DNA from: Streptomyces capitiformicae
GTDB lineage: Bacteria > Actinomycetota > Actinomycetes > Streptomycetales > Streptomycetaceae
Reading direction: 5' to 3'
DNA: 64,000 nt
Assembly: GCF_002214185.1 (NCBI RefSeq)
Contig: NZ_CP022161.1
Coordinates: 1,983,767-2,047,766, forward strand
Made by a program: the position numbers and the translations under genes. The notes under the pieces are model-generated. The model did not search any database. It was not told where the DNA came from and saw only the letters and a list, made by a program, of their open reading frames with translations. Position 1 is the first letter of the stretch, and each line of letters starts with the position of its first letter. Shown here one piece after another: positions 43,860-51,743 of this stretch.

Positions 43860-45121
43860 GCCCACGCGAGGTGCTCCCGGTTGTGCGCGATCAGCTTGTC
43901 GGTGAGGGCGTCGGCGTACTCGTACTGGCCGATCAGGGGGTGGGCCAGCAGCGCCCGGAACACGCGGTTCCGGCCGCCGCGCAGCGCCGCGTCGAGCGCC
44001 AGGTCCTCGTAGGCGGTCACGTTCGCCATCAGACCGGCGTACAGCGGATCCACGGACGGCACCGGCAGCGGGGCGGCGCCCTCGCCGCTCACTGACGCCT
44101 GTACCTCGATCACCGCGTCGGCGGGGAGGAAGGGCAGCGTGCCGTGGTTGTACGTGTTCACCACCTGGTACGTGCTGCCGCTGCCGCCCAGCAGCGACGC
44201 GGCCAGGTCGACGGCGGCCTCCGAGTAGTACGCGCCCCCGCGCTCGGCGAGCAGCGCGGGCTTCTCGTCGAGCGCCGGGTCGGCGTACATCCGAAGCAAC
44301 TCGCGCTCCATACGGGCCACTTCGGCGGCCCGCGAGGGCTTGGTGCGCAGCTCCCGTACGACCTCGTCGTGGGCGTAGAAGTAGCGCAGGTAGTAGGAGG
44401 GGACCACGCCCAGGCGGTCGAGGAGGGGGCGGGGCAGCCGCAGGTCGGCGGCGATCGTCCCGCCGTGGTCGGTCAGCAGCTTCGCGAGGACGTCCTCGCC
44501 CGCGGGGCCGCCGAGGCGGACTCCGGTCTCCCAGGTGAGGTGGTTGAGACCCACATGGTCCAGGTGCACCTCGGCCGGGGTCACGCCCAGCAGGTTGGCG
44601 AACTTCCGTTGCAGTCCGATCGCCACATTGCACAGTCCGATCGCCTTGTGACCGGCCTTGAGCAGGGCGCGGGTCACGATCCCCACCGGGTTCGTGAAGT
44701 CGATGATCCAGGCGTCAGGGTTCGTACGGCGGACCCGTTCGGCGATGTCCAGGACGACCGGGACCGTGCGCAGCGCCTTCGCCAGGCCACCGGCACCGGT
44801 CGTCTCCTGCCCGACGCAGCCGCACTCCAGCGGCCAGGTCTCGTCCCGCTCCCTGGCCGCCTGTCCGCCGACCCGGAGTTGCAGCAGCACGGCGTCGGCG
44901 TCCGCCACGCCCGCGTCCAGGTCGGCCGTCGTCACGATCCGCCCGGGGTGTCCCTGACGGGCGAAGATGCGCCGGGCCAGACCGCCGACCAGCTCCAGCC
45001 GCTCGGCGGCCGGATCGACGAGCACCAGCTCCTCGATCGGCAGCGTGTCCCGGAGCCGGGCGAACCCGTCCACGAGTTCGGGTGTGTAGGTCGAGCCTCC
45101 GCCGACCACGGTGAGCTTCAC
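43856..45121 (-). CDS. Glycoside hydrolase family 4 (6-phospho-beta-glucosidase type)
   Basis: 421 residues from the GTG at 45121 (GGAG at 6 bases); the frame is open 26 codons upstream. GH4 enzymes use NAD and a divalent metal in an oxidation-elimination mechanism. The NAD loop is KLTVVGGGSTYTPELVDGF; the metal site Cys and His are in GLCNVAIGLQRKF and DHVGLNHLTWETG; FTNPVGIVTRALL is also typical. The family usually cleaves 6-phosphorylated disaccharides. Here the sugar enters by ABC transport, so the coupled kinase may supply the phosphate. Confidence 0.93.
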   Translation of the reverse strand: MKLTVVGGGSTYTPELVDGFARLRDTLPIEELVLVDPAAERLELVGGLARRIFARQGHPGRIVTTADLDAGVADADAVLLQLRVGGQAARERDETWPLECGCVGQETTGAGGLAKALRTVPVVLDIAERVRRTNPDAWIIDFTNPVGIVTRALLKAGHKAIGLCNVAIGLQRKFANLLGVTPAEVHLDHVGLNHLTWETGVRLGGPAGEDVLAKLLTDHGGTIAADLRLPRPLLDRLGVVPSYYLRYFYAHDEVVRELRTKPSRAAEVARMERELLRMYADPALDEKPALLAERGGAYYSEAAVDLAASLLGGSGSTYQVVNTYNHGTLPFLPADAVIEVQASVSGEGAAPLPVPSVDPLYAGLMANVTAYEDLALDAALRGGRNRVFRALLAHPLIGQYEYADALTDKLIAHNREHLAWA

Positions 45122-45173
45122 TGAGGACTCCATGACTTCAGGACACGGGGCACGCCGACGAACGGCCGGGGGT

Positions 45174-45191
45174 CCGGGGGTTGTCCCCCGG
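45174..45191. terminator. Short intercistronic hairpin between permease and GH4 genes
   Basis: CCGGGGG pairs with CCCCCGG around TTGT. It lies in the 90-base spacer of an otherwise tightly packed operon and could reduce read-through into GH4. Confidence 0.5.
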
Positions 45192-45211
45192 GGAAGCACT
45201 GCATGTGGATA

Positions 45212-46102
45212 TCAACCCTTCACTCCGGTCAGAGTGACGCCCTCGACGAACGCCTTCTGAGCGAAGAAGAACACGAGGATCACGGGGGCCATGACCAGCA
45301 CGGTCGCGGCCATGGTCAGATTCCAGTCGGTGTGGTGCGCGCCCTTGAAGGACTCCAGGCCGTAGCTCAACGTCCAGGCGGCGGGGTTCTCCGAGGCGTA
45401 GATCTGTGGGCCGAAGTAGTCGTTCCAGGCGTAGAAGAACTGGAAGAGGGCGACAGCCGCGATACCCGGCTTGGCCATGGGCAGGACGACCCGCACCAGG
45501 GTGCGCAGTTCGCCGCAGCCGTCCACCCGGGCCGCGTCCAGGTACTCGTTCGGGATGGTCGTCAGGAACTGCCGCAGCAGGAAGATCGAGAACGCGTCCC
45601 CGAACGCCATCGGGATGATCAGCGGCCACAGTGAGCCCGACAGGTCCCACTGCTTCGCCCAGAACAGGTACATCGGGATGACGACCACCTGCGGCGGCAG
45701 CATCATCATCGAGATGACCAGCATCAGCGCCGGATTCCGGCCCCGGAAGCGGAACTTGGCGAGGGCGTACGCCACGGGGAGGGACGACACGACGGTGAGG
45801 ACGGTGCCGAGGCCCGCGTAGATCAGGGTGTTCTTCCACCAGGTCAGGAAGCCGGGGGTGTCGAAGACCTGCCGGTAGTTGTTCCACTCCCAGGTGTCCG
45901 GGACGAGGTCGCGGGTGAGGGCCTGCTGGTCGCTCATCAGCGAGGTGAGGACGACGAACACGAAGGGCAGGGTGAAGAAGAGCGCGGCGGCGACACCGAG
46001 GGAGTGGACGGCGATCCACTCCAGGAGCACGCGCCGGCGTGCGGTGCGCTCACTCGTGACGGAGACATCCGCCAGTGCGGGCTTGTCGAGTATCCGGGTC
46101 AT
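45212..46102 (-). CDS. Carbohydrate ABC transporter permease (MalG-type)
   Basis: 296 residues from the ATG at 46102, which overlaps the upstream permease stop (ATGA). Six membrane segments, the first SLGVAAALFFTLPFVFVVLT, and an EAA loop AARVDGCGELRTLVRVVLPM. With the MalF-type permease and lipoprotein upstream it forms a sugar importer. No dedicated ATPase gene is present. The operon order (binding protein, two permeases, GH4, kinase) implies import of a beta-linked disaccharide and cytoplasmic processing. Confidence 0.93.
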   Translation of the reverse strand: MTRILDKPALADVSVTSERTARRRVLLEWIAVHSLGVAAALFFTLPFVFVVLTSLMSDQQALTRDLVPDTWEWNNYRQVFDTPGFLTWWKNTLIYAGLGTVLTVVSSLPVAYALAKFRFRGRNPALMLVISMMMLPPQVVVIPMYLFWAKQWDLSGSLWPLIIPMAFGDAFSIFLLRQFLTTIPNEYLDAARVDGCGELRTLVRVVLPMAKPGIAAVALFQFFYAWNDYFGPQIYASENPAAWTLSYGLESFKGAHHTDWNLTMAATVLVMAPVILVFFFAQKAFVEGVTLTGVKG

Positions 46103-47043
46103 CAGTCGGCCGCTCCGATCAGTCCGCCCCGGCGCCGCATCAGCAGCGCCGTGAACACCATCGACAGGGCGAACAGCACGAGGGCGACCACGCAGGCGGC
46201 GCCGTAGTCGAAGCGCTGGAAGCCCAGGTTGTAGACGAGCTGGGGGAGGGTGAGCGTCGACTTGTCCGGGTAGCCCGGTTCGAACTGCTGGCCGGAGCCG
46301 CCGATGATCCCGGAGGCGACCTTCCCGGCCACCAGCGGCTGCGTGTAGTACTGCATCGTCTGGATCACGCCCGTGACCACGGCGAACATCACGATCGGCG
46401 AGATGTTCGGCAACGTCACGAACCGGAACCGCTGCCAGGCCGACGTCCCGTCCAGTTCCGCGGCCTCGTACTGCTCTTTCGGTACGTCGAGCAGGGCGGC
46501 CATGAAGATGACCATCAGGTCTCCCACGCCCCACAACGCCAGTGCGGTGAGGGCCGGCTTGGACCAGGCGGGGTCCGTGAACCAGCCGGGTGTCGGCAGC
46601 CCCAGGCCGTCGAGGACCGAGTTGACCGGGCCGGTGCCGGGGTTGAGGAGGAAGACGAAGGCCAGCGTCGCGGCGACCGGCGGGGCCAGGTACGGCAGGT
46701 AGAAGAGGGTGCGGAAGACGCCCGCGCCCGTCTTGATCTTCGTGATGAGCAGACCGACGCCGAGCCCGAACACCACCCGGCAGGTCACCATCACCAGCAC
46801 CAGCCAGAGCGTGTTGCGCAGGGCGGGCCAGAACATCGGGTAGTCGGTGAAGACGTAGGCCCAGTTGCCCAGGCCGCGGAACACCGGTGTGCCGAAGCCG
46901 TCGTACTTCATGAGGGAGAAGTACACGGTGGACACGAGCGGATAGGCGAAGAAGACGCCGAAACCGATCAGCCACGGTGACAGGAAGGCCACCGTTCGAA
47001 GCGCCGACCTGCGGCGCTTCGCGCGGAGAGTGTGCGTGGACAT
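46102..47043 (-). CDS. Carbohydrate ABC transporter permease (MalF-type)
   Basis: 313 residues with six membrane segments (first SALRTVAFLSPWLIGFGVFF) and the EAA loop YEAAELDGTSAWQRFRFVTL. It begins 8 bases after the binding-protein gene and is coupled to the MalG-type gene. Its N-terminus is basic (TLRAKRRRSALR), which fits an inside-positive orientation. Channel half of the importer. Confidence 0.93.
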   Translation of the reverse strand: MSTHTLRAKRRRSALRTVAFLSPWLIGFGVFFAYPLVSTVYFSLMKYDGFGTPVFRGLGNWAYVFTDYPMFWPALRNTLWLVLVMVTCRVVFGLGVGLLITKIKTGAGVFRTLFYLPYLAPPVAATLAFVFLLNPGTGPVNSVLDGLGLPTPGWFTDPAWSKPALTALALWGVGDLMVIFMAALLDVPKEQYEAAELDGTSAWQRFRFVTLPNISPIVMFAVVTGVIQTMQYYTQPLVAGKVASGIIGGSGQQFEPGYPDKSTLTLPQLVYNLGFQRFDYGAACVVALVLFALSMVFTALLMRRRGGLIGAAD

Positions 47044-47050
47044 CGGGACG

Positions 47051-48388
47051 CTACTTCGCCTGCTCGATGTCGGTGTCGATCTGCTGGGCGGTCTTCTCCA
47101 GGCCGGCCTTGAGGTCCTTCACCTTGCCGGACTCGTACTGGTAGCCGAAGTCCTGCAGAGTCGTCTGGTACGTCGAGCCGTTGATGGACGCCGGCGGTGT
47201 GTTCGACTCCGGGTGCTGGGCGATGTCCAGGAACGTCTTGAAGCCGGGGTCCACCTTCAGGTCGGGCGACTTCAGTGCCTCGAAGGTGGACGGCACGTTG
47301 TGGATGGCGTTGGCGAAGGAGACGACGGCCGCGGTGTCGGTCGTCAGGTACTTCACCAGCTCCCAGGCCGCGTTCTGCTTCTCGCTCTGCGGGGCGATCC
47401 CGATGATCGTGCCGGAGAGGAAGCCCTTGCCGTACTCGTCGGCCTCGTCGTCGGCGACGGGCATCGGGGCGGTGCCGATCTCGAAGCCGACGCCGGCGTC
47501 CTTCGCCATCCCCAGACGCCACTCACCGTCCAGCTGCATGGCCACCTGACCGGTCTGGAACGGGTGCTTGGCCCCCCACTCGTCACCGAAGGTGTTCCGG
47601 TACTTCTCCAGCCTCTCGAAGCCGCCGAGCGAGTCCACCAGGCTCTTCTGGTACGTGAACATCTCCGCGAACGCCGGGTCCTCGGCGATGCTCGACTTGC
47701 CGTCGGCGTCGAAGTAGGAGTGGTCCCACTGGGACATGTAGTGGTCCACGACCGTCTCGTAACCGTGGTAGTTCGGCATGAAGCCCAGCTGCGAGTAGCT
47801 GTCCCCCTCGGTGGCGGTCAGCTTCTTCGCGACCTTCGCGAACTCCGACCACGTCTTCGGCGGCGACTTGATCCCGGCCTTCTCGAACGCGTCCTTGTTG
47901 TAGTACAGCCCGTACGCGTCCCCGAGGAGCGGCAGGGCACACCGGGTGCCCTCGAACTGGGTGTAGTCCAGCATCGGCTTCGGGATGATCTTGTCGAGCT
48001 CGAGCTCGGACTTCTCGATGAAGGGCTTCAGGTCGAGGAAGGCCCCGGACGAACAGAACTTCCCGATGTTGGAGGTGGTGAAGGACGACACGACATCCGG
48101 CCCGTTCGAACCACCGGCCCGCAGCGCCTGGTTGAGCTTGTCGTCGTTGATGTTCCCGACGACCTTGACGGTGATGTTCGGGTGCGCCTTCTCGAACCGG
48201 TCGACGTTCTCCTGGATGGCCTTCACTTCGGTGGGGGCACTCCAGCCGTGCCAGAAGGTGATGGTGGTCTTGGCGTCGGGGTTGTCGGTGGCTCCGGACG
48301 AGGACTGTCCGGTGCAGGCGGTGGCGAGGAGGGCGAGGGAGGCGGAGGCGGCGAGCGCGATTGCCGTGTTCTTGGATATTCCGGGCAT
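47051..48388 (-). CDS. Sugar-binding lipoprotein of an ABC importer
   Basis: 445 residues from the ATG at 48388 (MPGISKNTAIALAASASLAL). A lipobox LLATAC places the lipidated Cys near residue 25. The mature part is a type 1 extracellular sugar-binding protein: TITFWHGWSAPTEVKAIQEN near the start, YGLYYNKDAFEKAGIKSPPK in the middle and KHPFQTGQVAMQLDGEWRLG towards the end. It would be tethered outside the cell. The ligand is inferred from the GH4 and kinase genes as a beta-linked disaccharide, such as cellobiose, chitobiose or a related sugar. Confidence 0.93.
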   Translation of the reverse strand: MPGISKNTAIALAASASLALLATACTGQSSSGATDNPDAKTTITFWHGWSAPTEVKAIQENVDRFEKAHPNITVKVVGNINDDKLNQALRAGGSNGPDVVSSFTTSNIGKFCSSGAFLDLKPFIEKSELELDKIIPKPMLDYTQFEGTRCALPLLGDAYGLYYNKDAFEKAGIKSPPKTWSEFAKVAKKLTATEGDSYSQLGFMPNYHGYETVVDHYMSQWDHSYFDADGKSSIAEDPAFAEMFTYQKSLVDSLGGFERLEKYRNTFGDEWGAKHPFQTGQVAMQLDGEWRLGMAKDAGVGFEIGTAPMPVADDEADEYGKGFLSGTIIGIAPQSEKQNAAWELVKYLTTDTAAVVSFANAIHNVPSTFEALKSPDLKVDPGFKTFLDIAQHPESNTPPASINGSTYQTTLQDFGYQYESGKVKDLKAGLEKTAQQIDTDIEQAK

Positions 48389-48486
48389 GGCGGGGTCTCC
48401 TGAGGGCAGGGAAGGGTGACTTTGCGTTGCGCGGTAAGGGGAGCGCCCCAGAGGGGCGCGGCGACACATCAGCGGGAGGTGACTGA

Positions 48487-49695
48487 TCAGCGGGAGGTAT
48501 CGAAGACTTCGTCACGAGTAGTGGTCAGCGCGCTCTCCAACGCCCCCCGCAGCACGGGGCGTTCAAGCACGTCACCGAGAACCAGCCGAGGCCGGGACGC
48601 GGCAAGCTCACCCAACTCGGCCTGGACCAACCCCCGAAGCGGCTCACCGCCGGAGGTCAGCGCGGCACCGCTGAGAACGATGAGCTCGGGATCGAGTACG
48701 GACACCAGCGCGGCCAAACCGGTCGCGAGCCCGGTGGCGTACGTGGCCAGAAGCCGCCGATACGGCCCGGAGGTAACGTCGGCGGCCCGCGCGACCAACG
48801 CCGCCGCGACCTCGGCGTACGGCCCGTCGGGGATGTCGGCGATGCCCAACTCACGGGCCAGCCGGGGGAGGACCTGCGACCCGGCGAGCTCCTGGAAGCC
48901 GCCGCTGTTGGCCTTGGTCACATGCCGGACCAGCGGAGCGCCCGGCACCGGCAGGAACCCCACCTCCCCGGCACCCCCGGTGAACCCCCGATGCAGCCGT
49001 CCGCCCAGGACGACCGCGGCGCCGAGACCGCCCTCGTTCCACAGCAGGACGAAGTCGTCGTGGCCCTTGGCCGCACCCAGCCGTTGTTCGGCGAGGGCGA
49101 CGAGGTTGACGTCGTTCTCGTACTCCACCGGCATCGGCAGCGCGGCGGCGAGTTCGTCGAGGAGGGTGGGGGAGTGCCAGCCGGGGAGGTGGGAGGCGTA
49201 GCGCAGCCGCCCGGTGCCCGGGTCGAAGGCGCCGGGGGTGCCGATGACGAGGCGGCGCACGTCGGACCGTATGAGCCCGGCTGCCTTGACCGCCTCGTCG
49301 AGCGCGGTGGTGACCTGCCGTACGACGGGCTCGGCCGATCGGCGTCCGGGGGTGGGGACGGCGTACTCGCCCACTGTGCGGCCGGTGATGTCGGCGACGG
49401 CGGCGAGGACGCGTTCGGGGGTGACGTCGAGGCCGGCGGCGTACGCGGCGGTCGGGTCGACGGCGTACAGCTGGGCGTTGGGGCCGGGTCGGCCCTCGCC
49501 GGCGCCGGTTCCGCCGGTGCCTGTGGCGACCACGAGCCCGGCGGCCTCCAGCCGGGCCAGCAGCTGTGAGGCGGTCGGCTTCGACAGGCCGGTGAGCTTG
49601 CCGAGCCGGGTGCGGGAGAGCGGCCCGTGCTCCAGCAGCAGATCGAGCGCGGCACGGTCGTTCATGGCGCGCAGTACGCGAGGGGTTCCTGCCAT
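48487..49695 (-). CDS. ROK-family transcriptional regulator
   Basis: 402 residues from the ATG at 49695 (MAGTPRVLRAMNDRAALDLL), with GGGGAGC upstream; an earlier ATG at 49713 is less likely. The N-terminal winged helix is RTRLGKLTGLSKPTASQLLA and RLEAAGLVVATG. The ROK sugar-binding domain follows (YAAGLDVTPERVLAAVADIT, VIGTPGAFDPGTGRL, ENDVNLVALAEQR), but the ROK kinase zinc motif CxCGxxGC is missing, so it is a regulator without kinase activity. It should repress the sugar operon, which runs on the same strand just downstream, and its own gene through the palindrome at 49718. Confidence 0.92.
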   Translation of the reverse strand: MAGTPRVLRAMNDRAALDLLLEHGPLSRTRLGKLTGLSKPTASQLLARLEAAGLVVATGTGGTGAGEGRPGPNAQLYAVDPTAAYAAGLDVTPERVLAAVADITGRTVGEYAVPTPGRRSAEPVVRQVTTALDEAVKAAGLIRSDVRRLVIGTPGAFDPGTGRLRYASHLPGWHSPTLLDELAAALPMPVEYENDVNLVALAEQRLGAAKGHDDFVLLWNEGGLGAAVVLGGRLHRGFTGGAGEVGFLPVPGAPLVRHVTKANSGGFQELAGSQVLPRLARELGIADIPDGPYAEVAAALVARAADVTSGPYRRLLATYATGLATGLAALVSVLDPELIVLSGAALTSGGEPLRGLVQAELGELAASRPRLVLGDVLERPVLRGALESALTTTRDEVFDTSR

Positions 49696-49717
49696 GGGTA
49701 CGCCGCTCCCCAACTGT

Positions 49718-49732
49718 TAGGAAACTTTCCTA
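49718..49732. promoter_or_regulatory. Perfect palindrome upstream of the ROK gene, candidate operator
   Basis: TAGGAAACTTTCCTA is a perfect 15-base palindrome around a central C, 22 bases before the ROK start. A related half, aggaaacataggac, lies at about 49748. Repressors of the ROK family bind such A/T-cored palindromes, so autoregulation is likely. Confidence 0.75.
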
Positions 49733-49793
49733 TCGGATGTCGATGGCAGGAAACATAGGACTAGACCAGTCGGGCGTCAATATCCGGCCAACG

Positions 49794-49830
49794 AAAAAGC
49801 CCCCGGGCAACGGAGTCGTTACCCGGGGGC
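49794..49830 (-). terminator. Rho-independent terminator of the secreted-protein gene
   Basis: On the minus strand GCCCCCGGG pairs with CCCGGGGGC (49799-49830), followed by TTTTT at 49794-49798. It lies 26 bases after the stop of the 49856 gene. Confidence 0.9.
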
Positions 49831-49855
49831 GATGCGTGCCGCGAAGGCGGTGGCG

Positions 49856-50692
49856 CTACGTCACGTCGACGTAATCGGCCGCCGAGGTCTTCGCCGCGGT
49901 GGTGGACGTACCCGCGAACTTGTAGCGGTACGAGCCGTCCTGCGACGCCTTCACGGTGGTGGACAGGGCCCCGCCCGTGCCGGAGGTGACCGTCTTGACG
50001 TCGGTGTAGGCGGTGGCGCCCTTGGCCTTGAACTGGAGGGTGACCTTCTGGTCCTGGTAGCCGGTGAAGGTGCCCTTGGCCCAGTCGGCGCGGGTGAGCT
50101 TGCCCTTGACGGTCAGGGTCGTGCCCTTGACGGCCGGCTCAGGGGTCGCGTTGGTGCCGAGCCCGGCCTTGCGCTGCACCTTGGCCGTGCCGAGGTTGCC
50201 CCACGCGTCGACGCCGCTCTCGAAGCTGACGTGGTCGTCGGAGTCGTCCATGTCCACGTACGAGCGGACGTAGACGGCGGCGGCCTTCCAGGTGGTGGCG
50301 TCCGCGGCGCTGTGGAGCTGCTCGCGCGGGTCGACGGTGAGCGTCGTCCCGCACGACTCGGTGACCGTGGTCTGAGTCGTCGCGGTCGTGGTGCAGGTCG
50401 GCGCGTTCGAGGAGGTCTCCAGGGCGTTCGCGGTCTCCGTGAGCGAGCCGCGGTACAGGATGACGCCCAGGAAGTTGTTCTTGTAGTCGATGACGAGGTC
50501 CGACGGGCGGGTGAAGCTGTAGGTGACCGGCACGGTCACCCTCGCGTCGGTGCCGACCACGATCGACTTGCCGTTGTTCACCGTGATGGCACCGAAGGCC
50601 AGGTCCGGCGAGTCGGCGAGCGCGGTGGGCGCGGCCAGGCCGGTGAGAGCCAGGGCGCCGGACACGACGGCGCCTATGGCGAGCTTTCGCAT
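49856..50692 (-). CDS. Secreted protein of unknown function with repeated beta-rich domains
   Basis: 278 residues from the ATG at 50692, with GGGGA upstream. An N-terminal signal peptide (KLAIGAVVSGALALTGLAAP) is likely cut after TALAD. The mature part is Thr-, Val- and Ala-rich with beta pattern: KSIVVGTDARVTVPVTYSFT, TTWKAAAVYVRSYVDMDDSD and KGKLTRADWAKGTFTGYQDQ. The last 100 residues look like an Ig-like fold with ending YRYKFAGTSTTAAKTSAADY. Acidic clusters (DMDDSDD) could bind calcium. Two Cys pairs are possible. No enzymatic motif is seen. Confidence 0.85.
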   Translation of the reverse strand: MRKLAIGAVVSGALALTGLAAPTALADSPDLAFGAITVNNGKSIVVGTDARVTVPVTYSFTRPSDLVIDYKNNFLGVILYRGSLTETANALETSSNAPTCTTTATTQTTVTESCGTTLTVDPREQLHSAADATTWKAAAVYVRSYVDMDDSDDHVSFESGVDAWGNLGTAKVQRKAGLGTNATPEPAVKGTTLTVKGKLTRADWAKGTFTGYQDQKVTLQFKAKGATAYTDVKTVTSGTGGALSTTVKASQDGSYRYKFAGTSTTAAKTSAADYVDVT

Positions 50693-50876
50693 GAGTCCCC
50701 ACATTCGAGGCGAGCCCCTGGGCGTTGCGCTCCAGAACAAGGGCTCGCTGTTGGGGGCGACACTAGGCGATCACGTGTGTGGGGGGAGCGCGGGGTACCC
50801 GTGAAGACGATAACGAATGCGCAGGTCAAGCAGGCCTGCATGTCCCGGACGCCCCTGTTGGGGACGCCCGGCCATG

Positions 50877-50918
50877 CAAAAGCCCGGATCGTCAGGCGGA
50901 GATGCCGTCGATCCGGGC
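50877..50918 (-). terminator. Terminator overlapping the 3' end of the HNH gene
   Basis: GCCCGGATCG (50882-50891) pairs with CGATCCGGGC (50909-50918); on the minus strand it is followed by TTTTG. The stem contains the last codons of the HNH gene. Confidence 0.8.
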
Positions 50919-51428
50919 CAAGGCGTCGTCCGCGCCGTACGGCTGCAGGTAGGGCAGCCAGCGCGGGTCCCTATGGCCCGTGCCGATGATGCGCCAGGCC
51001 AGGCCGGTGGGCGGGGCGGGTTTGTGGCGGAGCCGCCAGCCGATCTCGAAGAGATGGCGGTCGGCCTTGACGTGGTTGCAGCGACGGCAGGACGCCACCA
51101 CGTTGTCCCACACGTGCTTGCCCCCGCGACTGCGTGGGATGACGTGGTCGACGCTGGTTGCGACGCCACCGCAGTACATGCACCGGCCCCCGTCACGGGC
51201 GAACAGCGCCCGACGGGTCAGAGGAACGGGCCCCCGATAGGGAACCCGGACGAATCGCTTGAGCCGGACCACGCTGGGTGCGGGGATTGTGACGGTCGCG
51301 CTGTGCATAAAGGCGCCGGATTCCTCCAAGGCGACAGCCTTGTTCTCCAGGACGAGGACGAGCGCGCGGCGGAGCGGTACGACGCCGAGCGGCTCGTACG
51401 ACGCGTTGAGGACCAGGACATGCGGCAC
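50892..51428 (-). CDS. HNH endonuclease-family protein
   Basis: 178 residues. The HNH motif is CMYCGGVATSVDHVIPRSRG, with the first His as DHV, and GGKHVWDNVVASCRRCNHVK with the Asn and second His. Two CxxC pairs (CMYC and CRRC) hold the structural zinc. The N-terminal region (VLVLNASYEPLGVVPLRRAL) is common to a widespread actinobacterial and cyanobacterial HNH family encoded as a single gene. No toxin, phage or restriction partner is adjacent, so a housekeeping role in DNA or RNA metabolism is as likely as defence. Confidence 0.93.
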   Translation of the reverse strand: MPHVLVLNASYEPLGVVPLRRALVLVLENKAVALEESGAFMHSATVTIPAPSVVRLKRFVRVPYRGPVPLTRRALFARDGGRCMYCGGVATSVDHVIPRSRGGKHVWDNVVASCRRCNHVKADRHLFEIGWRLRHKPAPPTGLAWRIIGTGHRDPRWLPYLQPYGADDALARIDGISA

Positions 51429-51743
51429 GGATGCCTCCTTGTACGCCGGCGGCGCGTGGCTCGCGCCGTGGACGATCCGTAGTCAGTCTCCCCTCATGCC
51501 TGGTGGAAGCGCCACCATGTCCCGGTAACGGGCTGGGAGTGTTTTCGACCACACCCTGATTCATCCCCCGCCTTGTGCGCCCTTCACTCCCTGGTGAGCG
51601 CCCTGTCTCCCTCGAACGTGGCGACGACCTCCACACAATGCCCCGTTAGTGTGGTGGGCCTGCCCCTCCGGTGACCTTTCTGTGACCTGATCGATCTTGA
51701 CCGCCGTACCGGAGGGTAGATAACGCGCCTGGAGGTACCCGCC
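51429..51743. other. Divergent promoter region between the HNH and MscS genes
   Basis: 315 bases. Before the MscS start there is a 9-bp inverted repeat, CCCTCCGGT (51664-51672) and ACCGGAGGG (51708-51716), with three TGACC repeats in the loop region. It could be a leader structure or regulator site. No ORF is supported. Confidence 0.5.

Noticed and set aside
50892..51428. HNH gene as part of a phage or defence island
   Set aside because: Neighbours are a secreted protein and a mechanosensitive channel, with no phage, methylase or helicase genes; this looks like a housekeeping HNH family.
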